Assembly (NCBI RefSeq): GCF_947500975.1 | Contig: NZ_CANMUE010000005.1 | Coordinates: 168,748 to 232,747, forward strand | Length of the DNA stretch: 64,000 nt | Direction of reading: 5' to 3' | Source of the DNA: an uncultured Polaribacter sp. | GTDB taxonomy: Bacteria > Bacteroidota > Bacteroidia > Flavobacteriales > Flavobacteriaceae | The notes under the pieces: generated by a model | Database searches by the model: none | What the model saw: only the letters and a program-made list of their open reading frames with translations | Told to the model about the DNA's origin: nothing | In this document: piece after piece, positions 45,036 through 52,944 of the stretch | Numbering within the stretch: the stretch's first letter is position 1 | How the letters are laid out: every line of letters starts with the position of its first letter | Position numbers and translations under genes: made by a program

Positions 45036-46220
45036 TTATTTTAATAGTTGATAAGATTGCTTAGCAATTTCAATTTCTTCATTTGTTGGTATGATTAATA
45101 TTTTTACTTTGGATGTTTCACTTTGAATTTCTCTAATTTCTTTAGAACGAATTTCGTTTTTTGTATTGTTTAAATCAATTCCTAAAAAATCTAAATTTTC
45201 ACAAGATAATTTTCTCATTAAAGATGAGTTTTCTCCAATACCAGCAGTAAAAATAATGGCATCTAAGCCATTTAAAATAGCTGTATAAGAGCCTATATAT
45301 TTTTTAATTCTATATGCAGCTAGTTGTAGTGCATTTTTACAATTTTCATTACCTTTATTGGCAGCTTCTTCAATTTCACGCAAATCAGAAAAACCTGTTA
45401 AACCTTTCATTCCAGATTCTTTATTGAGTAAATTTGAAACTTCATCAGCAGTTTTATTTAGTTTTTTCATCAAAAAGAAGATTACAGATTGATCTATATC
45501 TCCAGAACGCGTACCCATAACTAGGCCATTCATTGGTCCGAAACCTAAAGAGTTTTCAATGCTTTTTCCGTCTTTAATGGCAGACATGCTGCATCCATTT
45601 CCTAAATGAATTGTTATAATTTTTGAAGAATTGTTATTTAAGAATTCAATCGCTTTTTCAGAAACATATTTATGGCTTGTACCATGAAAACCGTAAGCTC
45701 TAATTTTATGCTTTTCGAGAAATTGATTATCAATTGCATATTGATAGGCTTCTTTAGGCATTGTTTGATGAAAAGCGGTATCGAAAATTGCAATTTGTTT
45801 TGCGGTTGTAAAAATAGTTTCAGCAATTTCAATTCCTGTTAAATTTGCTGGATTGTGCAAAGGAGCCAAGTCAAATAAATTACGAATATTGTCTTTAACT
45901 TCTTTATTTACAATAACTGTTTTGCTAAATTTACTACCACCATGAACCACTCTATGACCCACTGCTTCAATTTCCTCCACAGAATTTATTACTCCAATTT
46001 TTGTATCTAATAAGGTTTTTGTAATTTTTTGTAAACCTATCTCATGGTTTTTAATTGATAGTGTTTCAGAGTGCTTTTGGTTGTTTTTTTGATGTGTAAA
46101 AATGGCATCTTCCATACCAATTCTTTCTACTAAACCTACACATTTTACGTTTTCAGAAGGCATTTCTATCACCTGGTATTTTAAAGATGATGAGCCAGCA
46201 TTTATAATTAAAATATTCAT
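45036..46220 (-). CDS. ackA: Acetate kinase
   Basis: 394 residues. The ASKHA-fold motifs NILIINAGSSSLKYQVIEMP, HRVVHGGSKFS, FHGTSHKYVSEKA, IHLGNGCSMSAIKDGKS and FTAGIGENSS are all present. It interconverts acetyl phosphate and acetate with ATP, completing overflow or fermentative energy conservation with Pta. It starts one base after the pta stop on the same strand, so the pair is co-translated. Confidence 0.97.
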   Translation of the reverse strand: MNILIINAGSSSLKYQVIEMPSENVKCVGLVERIGMEDAIFTHQKNNQKHSETLSIKNHEIGLQKITKTLLDTKIGVINSVEEIEAVGHRVVHGGSKFSKTVIVNKEVKDNIRNLFDLAPLHNPANLTGIEIAETIFTTAKQIAIFDTAFHQTMPKEAYQYAIDNQFLEKHKIRAYGFHGTSHKYVSEKAIEFLNNNSSKIITIHLGNGCSMSAIKDGKSIENSLGFGPMNGLVMGTRSGDIDQSVIFFLMKKLNKTADEVSNLLNKESGMKGLTGFSDLREIEEAANKGNENCKNALQLAAYRIKKYIGSYTAILNGLDAIIFTAGIGENSSLMRKLSCENLDFLGIDLNNTKNEIRSKEIREIQSETSKVKILIIPTNEEIEIAKQSYQLLK

Positions 46221-46221
46221 A

Positions 46222-48315
46222 TTAATTTTGATGAGCTTGAATTGCGGTTAATAAAACGGTATTAAAAATATCATCTACTGTACAACCTCTACTTAAATCG
46301 TTTACAGGTTTGTTTAAGCCTTGTAGCATTGGACCAATTGCCAAAGCGCCCGTTTCTCTTTGAATGGCTTTGTAGGTATTATTACCGGTATTTAAATCAG
46401 GAAAAATTAAAACAGATGCTTGACCGGCAACTTTAGAATCTGGCATTTTTGTTTTTGCCACAGACATATCTACAGCAGCATCATATTGTATTGGCCCTTC
46501 AATTAACAAATTTGGATTTATATTTTTTGCAATCTCAGTGGCTTTTCTTACTTTTTCTACTTCTTCTCCTTTTCCAGAACTTCCAGATGAATAAGACAAC
46601 ATTGCTACTTTTGCTTTAATACCAAAGGCTTCAGCAGATTGTGCAGAAGAAATTGCAATTTCTGCTAATTGTTCTGCATTTGGGTTCGGATTAACAGCAC
46701 AATCTCCCATAACAGAAACTCTATCTGATAAACACATAAAAAAGACAGAAGAAACAACTGAAACTCCGGGTTTTGTTTTAATAATTTGCAAGGCTGGTTT
46801 TATGGTGTGCATTGTTGTGTGTACTGCTCCAGAAACCATACCATCAGCTAAACCGTTTAAGATCATTAAAGTTCCATAATAAGAAACATCTCTAGTTAAA
46901 TCTTGTGCAGTTGTTTCCGTCATTCCTTTGTGTTTTCTAGCTTCGTAAAGCGTTTTAGCAAAGTTTTTATTATGAATAGAATCTTCTGGATTTAAGATGT
47001 TTATTTTGTTTAAATCTATTTGTAAACCTAATTGATTTGCTTTAATCTGAATTTCTTTTTTATCTCCTAATAAAGTTAAGTTAACAATATTTAATAATTG
47101 CAAACGAGCTGCGGCTTGTATTATTCTATCATCATTTCCTTCTGGTAAAACAATATGTTTTTTATTGATTTTTGCTTTTTGTAACAAATTATATTGAAAC
47201 ATACTTGGTGTTAACTTGTCTGAATTAAAGCTAGACAAAATGTTTTTAAGAGCATTAACATTAATATAGGTATCAAAAGTATCTAAAGCTAATAATATTT
47301 TTTTACTGTTAGAGGCATAAATTTTTGGTTTTACATCGCCAATTTTATTAGAAATACCAAAAGTTCCTCCTTCAACAGAAATAATTGGTATAGTAGATTG
47401 TACACCTTCAATCAGTTTTAAGATTGAATCTTCTGGAGTTAAATTCCCTGTTAAAATGATGCCTGATATTTTTGGATAATTACTAGATGCATTTGCTTGT
47501 AATGCGCCTAAAATAATATCGGCTCTGTCTCCCGGGGTAATTACAAGTGCATTTTCTTTAATACGTGTTATGTAGTTACGCAATTGCATTGCGCCAGTGC
47601 TATAGCTACCTATTGCATTGTTTAAAAATTGCTCTCCAAAAAGTACTTTTCCGTTTAAAGATTCAACAACTTCTTTTACTGTTGGATATGCTAAAAAGTT
47701 AACTTTAGGAACAACATCAATATGAATTTCTGTAGGAATTACTTTCTTTAATTCTGTTTCTATATAGTCAATCTCATCAACTTCAATTTTGTTAGCAATA
47801 ACACCAATAACATCTACTTCTTTTTGAATAAAAGATTTGTAGGTTAATTGCATTGTGTTGATAAAATCTTTCTTCTTTTTATCATTTCCGGCACCAACAA
47901 TTAATACAGGTATTCCTAAGTTTTTAGCAACCATAAGGTTTACATCCAATTCTGTAAAACCTCCTTTACCAGAAAAATCGGTACCTTCTACTAAAACGTA
48001 ATCGTATTTTTCTTCTAGGTCTTTATATTTTTTGATGATGTTATGAATTACATCATCAGTTTTTCCTTCGCTCAATAATTCTACAACTTCGCTTTGATCA
48101 AAAGCGTAACAATCGTCATAATTAATATCTAAATTAAAAAAGTTAATTGCTGTATTTATATGATTATCGAGTGTGTTATTTTTATCTTTATTGATAATGG
48201 GTCTAAAATAACCAACTTTAGAAGATTGATTTAGCATCATTCTTAAAATACCTAATGATACTAATGATTTACCACTGTTAGACTCTATGGTAGTTACGTA
48301 TATTGCTTTGCTCAT
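46222..48315 (-). CDS. pta: Phosphate acetyltransferase, long form
   Basis: 697 residues, the three-domain type of Pta: a P-loop NTPase-like domain (about 1-210, SNSGKSLVSLG), a DRTGG domain (about 220-340) and the catalytic PTA_PTB domain (about 375-697), with LPEGNDDRIIQAAARL and MVSGAVHTTMHTI. It interconverts acetyl-CoA and acetyl phosphate. Upstream of ackA, with a TATTTTTG box at 48340-48333 and a leader of about 15 bases. Confidence 0.96.
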   Translation of the reverse strand: MSKAIYVTTIESNSGKSLVSLGILRMMLNQSSKVGYFRPIINKDKNNTLDNHINTAINFFNLDINYDDCYAFDQSEVVELLSEGKTDDVIHNIIKKYKDLEEKYDYVLVEGTDFSGKGGFTELDVNLMVAKNLGIPVLIVGAGNDKKKKDFINTMQLTYKSFIQKEVDVIGVIANKIEVDEIDYIETELKKVIPTEIHIDVVPKVNFLAYPTVKEVVESLNGKVLFGEQFLNNAIGSYSTGAMQLRNYITRIKENALVITPGDRADIILGALQANASSNYPKISGIILTGNLTPEDSILKLIEGVQSTIPIISVEGGTFGISNKIGDVKPKIYASNSKKILLALDTFDTYINVNALKNILSSFNSDKLTPSMFQYNLLQKAKINKKHIVLPEGNDDRIIQAAARLQLLNIVNLTLLGDKKEIQIKANQLGLQIDLNKINILNPEDSIHNKNFAKTLYEARKHKGMTETTAQDLTRDVSYYGTLMILNGLADGMVSGAVHTTMHTIKPALQIIKTKPGVSVVSSVFFMCLSDRVSVMGDCAVNPNPNAEQLAEIAISSAQSAEAFGIKAKVAMLSYSSGSSGKGEEVEKVRKATEIAKNINPNLLIEGPIQYDAAVDMSVAKTKMPDSKVAGQASVLIFPDLNTGNNTYKAIQRETGALAIGPMLQGLNKPVNDLSRGCTVDDIFNTVLLTAIQAHQN

Positions 48316-48332
48316 TTCTTTTAATTCTTATG

Positions 48333-48340
48333 CAAAAATA
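48333..48340 (-). promoter_or_regulatory. Promoter -7 box of pta-ackA
   Basis: The minus strand reads TATTTTTG, matching TAnnTTTG, 17 bases before the ATG at 48315. Confidence 0.65.
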
Positions 48341-48344
48341 AGGC

Positions 48345-48378
48345 ATAAAAAAATGACTAATTGTGATATTAGTCATTA
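48345..48378 (-). terminator. Terminator of the carboxyltransferase gene
   Basis: AATGACTAAT (48352-48361) pairs with ATTAGTCATT (48368-48377), loop of six bases. On the minus strand seven Ts follow. It lies between the carboxylase stop and the pta promoter. Confidence 0.88.
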
Positions 48379-48448
48379 ATTTTGGAAACATTTTTCACTC
48401 ATAACATTGTTTAGAGTATTTTTTTTGTAAAATTTATAGCTTTCATTT

Positions 48449-50077
48449 TTAAACTTGTAAAACGCCCATATTAAATTTCTTTTCAATAGGAGCATGGTTT
48501 GCAGCTTCAATTCCCATAGAAATCCAAGTTCTTGTTTCTAAGGGATTTATTACTGCATCTGTCCAAATTCTTGCAGCAGCATAATAAGGCGAAATTTGCT
48601 TGTCATACCTAGATTTTATTTTATCAAATAACTCAGCTTCTTTTTCAGGAGTAATTTCTTCTCCTCGTTTTTTAAGTGAAGCAGTTTCTATTTGTAATAA
48701 AACTTTTGCTGCCGAATTACCACTCATTACGGCCAATTCTGCGCTTGGCCAAGCGGCAATTAATCTTGGGTCATAAGCTTTTCCACACATGGCGTAATTT
48801 CCTGCTCCGTAAGAATTTCCAATAACAATTGTAAATTTTGGTACTACAGAGTTACTAACTGCATTTACCATTTTAGCACCATCTTTTATAATTCCGCCGT
48901 GTTCAGATTTGCTACCAACCATAAAACCAGTTACGTCTTGCAAGAAAACTAAAGGTATTTTTTTCTGATTACAATTGGCAATAAAACGTGTAGATTTATC
49001 AGCAGAATCGTTATAGATAACCCCACCAAATTGCATTTCTCCTTTTTTTGTTTTTACTAATTTTCGTTGATTGGCAACAATACCAACTGCCCAACCATCT
49101 ATTCTTGCATACCCTGTTAAAATGGTTTGACCGTAGCCTTCTTTATATTGTTCAAATTCAGAATTATCAACTAAACGTTTAATAATTTCTAACATGTCAT
49201 ATTGTGCATTTCTCTCTTTAGGAAGAATTCCAAAAATATCATCTTCTTTTTCCTTTGGAGGAAAAGATTCAGTTTTACTAAAACCAGCTTTGTCGTAATC
49301 ACCAATTTTATCAACAATAAACTTTATTTTATCTAATGCGTCTTTATCATCTTTGGCTTTGTAATCTGTAACGCCAGAAATTTCACAATGTGTAGTTGCT
49401 CCACCTAATGTTTCATTATCAATACTTTCGCCAATTGCAGCTTTTACCAAGTAACTCCCTGCAAGAAAAATACTTGCGGTTTTGTCAACAATTAAAGCTT
49501 CATCGCTCATAATTGGCAAATATGCACCACCAGCAACACAGCTTCCCATTACTGCAGAAATTTGTGTAATGCCCATGCTACTCATTACCGCATTGTTTCT
49601 AAATATGCGCCCGAAATGTTCTTTATCAGGAAAAATTTCATCTTGCATTGGTAAGTAAACCCCAGCAGAATCTACCAAATAAATAATTGGCAATCTATTT
49701 TCTATGGAAATTTCTTGCGCTCGTAAATTCTTTTTTCCTGTAATAGGAAACCAAGCGCCAGCTTTTACTGTAGCATCATTGGCTACTACAATACACTGCT
49801 TTCCTTTAATATAACCTATTTTTACAACAACACCTCCAGAAGGACAGCCTCCGTGTTCTGCGTACATATCTTCACCAGCAAAAGCACCAATTTCTATAGA
49901 TTTTGATTTTTTATCTAAAAGATAATCAACTCTTTCTCTTGCAGTCATTTTACCTTTTTCGTGAAGCTTATCAATTCTTTTTTGACCACCACCTAATTTT
50001 ACTTTAGCAAAACGTTTTTTTAAGTCCGAAGCTAAAAGTTTGTTATAATCTTCGTTTTTATTGAAGTTAATATCCAT
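48449..50077 (-). CDS. Acyl-CoA carboxylase carboxyltransferase (methylcrotonyl-CoA carboxylase beta type)
   Basis: 542 residues, the usual length of the fused carboxyltransferase subunit. It shows GKMTARERVDYLLDKKS, the double-crotonase core with LVDSAGVYLPMQDEIFPD and the C-terminal GNSYGAGNYAMCGKAYDPRL. The AGVYLP and NYAMCG signatures favour methylcrotonyl- or geranyl-CoA type over propionyl-CoA type. It would pair with a biotin carboxylase/carrier subunit encoded elsewhere, in leucine breakdown. A single-gene unit with its own terminator; no convincing -7 box is seen in the gap above it. Confidence 0.88.
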   Translation of the reverse strand: MDINFNKNEDYNKLLASDLKKRFAKVKLGGGQKRIDKLHEKGKMTARERVDYLLDKKSKSIEIGAFAGEDMYAEHGGCPSGGVVVKIGYIKGKQCIVVANDATVKAGAWFPITGKKNLRAQEISIENRLPIIYLVDSAGVYLPMQDEIFPDKEHFGRIFRNNAVMSSMGITQISAVMGSCVAGGAYLPIMSDEALIVDKTASIFLAGSYLVKAAIGESIDNETLGGATTHCEISGVTDYKAKDDKDALDKIKFIVDKIGDYDKAGFSKTESFPPKEKEDDIFGILPKERNAQYDMLEIIKRLVDNSEFEQYKEGYGQTILTGYARIDGWAVGIVANQRKLVKTKKGEMQFGGVIYNDSADKSTRFIANCNQKKIPLVFLQDVTGFMVGSKSEHGGIIKDGAKMVNAVSNSVVPKFTIVIGNSYGAGNYAMCGKAYDPRLIAAWPSAELAVMSGNSAAKVLLQIETASLKKRGEEITPEKEAELFDKIKSRYDKQISPYYAAARIWTDAVINPLETRTWISMGIEAANHAPIEKKFNMGVLQV

Positions 50078-50396
50078 AAAAAAGTATTTGAATTTTGATG
50101 GCTAATTTACTAAATTTTAATTGTAAGAATTGATAATATTTTCAACAGTTTTTTTTGATTTTTTTATAGCTATTTTTTTAAAGTCAGCTTTTATTCTGCT
50201 ACTCTTTCTCTATAGTTTCTTCGAGTAAGTTTGATAAATAACACAAGTAATATGTTTTCATAAAAAAAAATATTAGACTCTTTGTAACAAATAAGATGTA
50301 ATTACTACATATATTTAGATACAATTTTATTTTATTTCAAAATTTTTAACGAAATTGCTTGTCTAAAAATTGTTCAACTTTAAAAACTAAAAAAAT
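50078..50396. other. AT-rich divergent intergenic region
   Basis: Between two divergent starts, 319 bases. It holds no ORF or hairpin of note. TTTG at 50281 and TATATTTA at 50310 are a weak, badly spaced promoter candidate for the operon at 50397. Confidence 0.5.
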
Positions 50397-51740
50397 ATGT
50401 CTGATGATTTTGATTTATTAGAAACTAATTCGAACCAGAAAACTGAAAAAGTAGATGTAAATTGGGGGAAAGCTATAGATACCATGAAGTCTAAATTAGC
50501 ACAGGAAGATGACCCTCAAACACGTCAAAAAATATTAAATGCTACGTTAGATGATGTTGTTCAAATGGCAGAAAAAGATAGAACAACATTATTAGATGCT
50601 ATAAAAGATTTAACAGATTACCAAGATGAAGTTGGTATTATGTTTGAGAAATTTTCATCATTAAACGCAACAGAACAAAAGGTTATTGATGATGCTCAAA
50701 AAGAATTAGAAAGAGCAAGAATTGAGTTAGAAGACGCAGAAAATAAACCAGATACTTGGTGGAATAATCTTTGGGGAAGAAAAAGTAAAATTAAAAAAGA
50801 ACAACAAGAATTTAAAGAAGCAGAAAAGGTACGCTTAGGTGCAGATAATAAAGCGAAAGCAATGTTTCAACAAAGAATTGAAAGTGCCGATGTTGAAACC
50901 TTGTTAGGAGAACTTTCTTACAAATCTCAAGCTGCTGTTACTCGTTTAAAAAATAGAGAAGTAGAAATTAAAGAAGTAGAAGAAAAGTTGAAAGTTGCCA
51001 TAGTTGAGGCTTCTAAAAACCATACAAAAGCTTTAGAAAAAAAGAAAGAAGTAGAAGGTAAGCTAGAGGAGCAATATGCTTTATTAAAACAATCTCGTCA
51101 AGAATTAGAAGAGATTGCAGATAAACAATCAACAGAATATTCTGAAGCAATTGGTAAAGTAACTTCTATAGAACAAAAAGTAGAGGAGTTAGAAGGTCTA
51201 AAAAACGCTTATACAACTTTAGCTGCCAGTAAAGATAGTTTTGTTCATAAGCATAATTTAACCATAAAGGTTTTAACTTCTTTGCGTTCTAATTTACAAA
51301 CTCATAGAGCTAAATTAAAGTCTGATACTGAAGAAAGATTAAAATATTATGATGGTTATATTGTTGCTTTAAAAGCAAGAACAGATCAAGAATTTGCAGC
51401 CATTTTAGAGCATTTAGGTGTTAAAACAGATGAACATATTGGAGAAACTTTAGCATCTATGCATTCTGCAAGTGCAAGAGCAAGACAAGATATGATGGAT
51501 AATATTCCTGTTCATGAAAAAGTAATGAAAGGTGTTTATAGTTCTTATGCAGAGGCTTTACAAGAAATTCGTGATAAAGATTCAGACATTCAAAAGAATT
51601 TCGCAGATCGTTACGGAATTGATATGAAAGAAATTTTTGAAGACTATTACAAAGCAGATGCCGATGCTCCAGAAGGAGAAGATGATAAACCATCTGAAGC
51701 ACCAAAAAAAGAATCTTCAAATGACGACATGTTGTCATAA
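50397..51740 (+). CDS. Long coiled-coil protein (first gene of the AAA+ cluster)
   Basis: 447 residues, acidic, cytosolic, not recognised as a named family. After a short N-terminal region, helical heptads run from about 85 to 330 (for example VKVAIVEASKNHTKALEKKK-like Lys/Glu stretches) with a Trp-rich break WWNNLWGRKS at 121-130. Helices continue to about 400, and a Glu/Asp/Ser-rich tail ends DDMLS. The break could insert into a membrane or dock a partner. It is followed by an unknown protein and an AAA+ ATPase, so it may be substrate or adaptor. Similar genes carry names such as microtubule-binding protein, which has no support here. Confidence 0.85.
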   Translation: MSDDFDLLETNSNQKTEKVDVNWGKAIDTMKSKLAQEDDPQTRQKILNATLDDVVQMAEKDRTTLLDAIKDLTDYQDEVGIMFEKFSSLNATEQKVIDDAQKELERARIELEDAENKPDTWWNNLWGRKSKIKKEQQEFKEAEKVRLGADNKAKAMFQQRIESADVETLLGELSYKSQAAVTRLKNREVEIKEVEEKLKVAIVEASKNHTKALEKKKEVEGKLEEQYALLKQSRQELEEIADKQSTEYSEAIGKVTSIEQKVEELEGLKNAYTTLAASKDSFVHKHNLTIKVLTSLRSNLQTHRAKLKSDTEERLKYYDGYIVALKARTDQEFAAILEHLGVKTDEHIGETLASMHSASARARQDMMDNIPVHEKVMKGVYSSYAEALQEIRDKDSDIQKNFADRYGIDMKEIFEDYYKADADAPEGEDDKPSEAPKKESSNDDMLS

Positions 51741-51760
51741 AAAAGGAATCAGTTAAATAA

Positions 51761-51800
51761 AACAGTTTATGGTTAACAATCAACTTAGCTGTAAACTGTT
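51761..51800. repeat. ACTG-type inverted repeat in the operon gap
   Basis: AACAGTTTA (51761-51769) and TAAACTGTT (51792-51800) pair perfectly, with further CTGTAAAC words to 51817. Related to the palindrome at 10734. Confidence 0.65.
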
Positions 51801-51827
51801 AATTGAATGCTGTAAACTTAAAAATAA

Positions 51828-52877
51828 ATGATTACTACACCTTTAGATTCAGCTGTTTTAAATTCTAAAGAGCAATATGTTTTTTACCATAAAATGGTAG
51901 ATTTTGCGCTTAAAGAATTGATTGTTAGGATTCAGCAGCAACAACTTTGTACTCAACAAGAAATTGTTTTTTTTAAACAATATTCAGATTTGTTATTGTA
52001 TTCAATTGAAGCAATGCGTATTAAGTATATGTATGATGAAGAAGATAATATGAAGATTGATCTAACAGATTCTGGTTTTCCTAATTATTTAGAATTCAGA
52101 TTTTTGTATAATGATTTAGAGCTTAAAAAGGAATACACAGATAAACTAGTTGACACAGAAACATTAAAAAAAACATTTTTAGACACTCTTTTAGTTCATA
52201 AAAAACCAGTTAAAAAGTCAGATTTATTTAAAGCATCTTCAATCATTTATTATACATCAGTAGAAAAAAAATATATTTTTAACAGGTTTGTACAAGGTAA
52301 AATTTTAGAAGCTCCAAAAGGTTCTACATCTCAATATTTAACAAGTTGGAGTTTTTACGATGTAAGCCATAACAGACCATTTGTTTGCTTTATGTATTTT
52401 GATTATGATGGAAAAAAAATAGAAAAGGATAAAGAAAAAATCTATCAAGTTTTAAAAGAAAGTGCAGATAGAGAAATGGCATTAAATACAATGGCTTATA
52501 CAATTGATAGGAAATTGCCAGAAATTCAACCAAAACATATTAAAAGAATAGATTTAGGACCTTTACACAATGTTTTTGCAAAAGATGAAAATGAAATTAC
52601 ACATGCTATTTTAGAAGGAATTGGGCGAAAAGATATTTCTATAGAATCTTATGCCTTATCTCTAAAGATTGATGAGGTTTTTTCTGGAGATACTTTTACC
52701 GAAGGTGGATTTTTTTCAAAAACAACCTTACAGAAATGGAGTGATGTAATTCCACAAAAATATGTTTTTGCACCACACAGAATTATTCAATTATTACACA
52801 ATCAAACACCTGAATCTTTACATGAGCTAGCAAAAGAGCCAATTCAAATGGCAGATTTAAAAATTGATAAAAAATAA
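51828..52877 (+). CDS. Uncharacterised protein, second gene of the AAA+ cluster
   Basis: 349 residues, soluble, not recognised. The N-terminal 130 residues are helical and Gln/Lys-rich (ELIVRIQQQQLCTQQEIVFF). The middle has SSIIYYTSVEKKYIFNRFVQ and a conserved-looking LTSWSFYDVSHNRPFVCFMY, and the end has FSKTTLQKWSDVIPQKYVFA, then IQLLHNQTPE. No signal peptide, membrane span or nucleotide-binding motif. It lies between the coiled-coil gene and the ATPase gene with gaps of 87 and 67 bases, each rich in ACTG repeats. Confidence 0.85.
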   Translation: MITTPLDSAVLNSKEQYVFYHKMVDFALKELIVRIQQQQLCTQQEIVFFKQYSDLLLYSIEAMRIKYMYDEEDNMKIDLTDSGFPNYLEFRFLYNDLELKKEYTDKLVDTETLKKTFLDTLLVHKKPVKKSDLFKASSIIYYTSVEKKYIFNRFVQGKILEAPKGSTSQYLTSWSFYDVSHNRPFVCFMYFDYDGKKIEKDKEKIYQVLKESADREMALNTMAYTIDRKLPEIQPKHIKRIDLGPLHNVFAKDENEITHAILEGIGRKDISIESYALSLKIDEVFSGDTFTEGGFFSKTTLQKWSDVIPQKYVFAPHRIIQLLHNQTPESLHELAKEPIQMADLKIDKK

Positions 52878-52879
52878 AG

Positions 52880-52940
52880 TTGGTAGTTACAGTATTAGTT
52901 TAGAAAACTGATTGCTGTAAATGAAAACTGTACACTAAAA
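52880..52940. repeat. ACTG-type repeat before the AAA+ gene
   Basis: The gap holds ACAGTATTAGTTTAG, AAAACTGATTGCTGT and AAAACTGTACACT, an imperfect array of ACAGT/ACTGT words in both orientations. Confidence 0.55.
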
Positions 52941-52944
52941 AACT

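Noticed and set aside
50397..51740. Coiled-coil protein as TelA/tellurite-resistance or microtubule-binding protein
   Set aside because: TelA motifs are not visible, and the microtubule label rests only on coiled-coil similarity.
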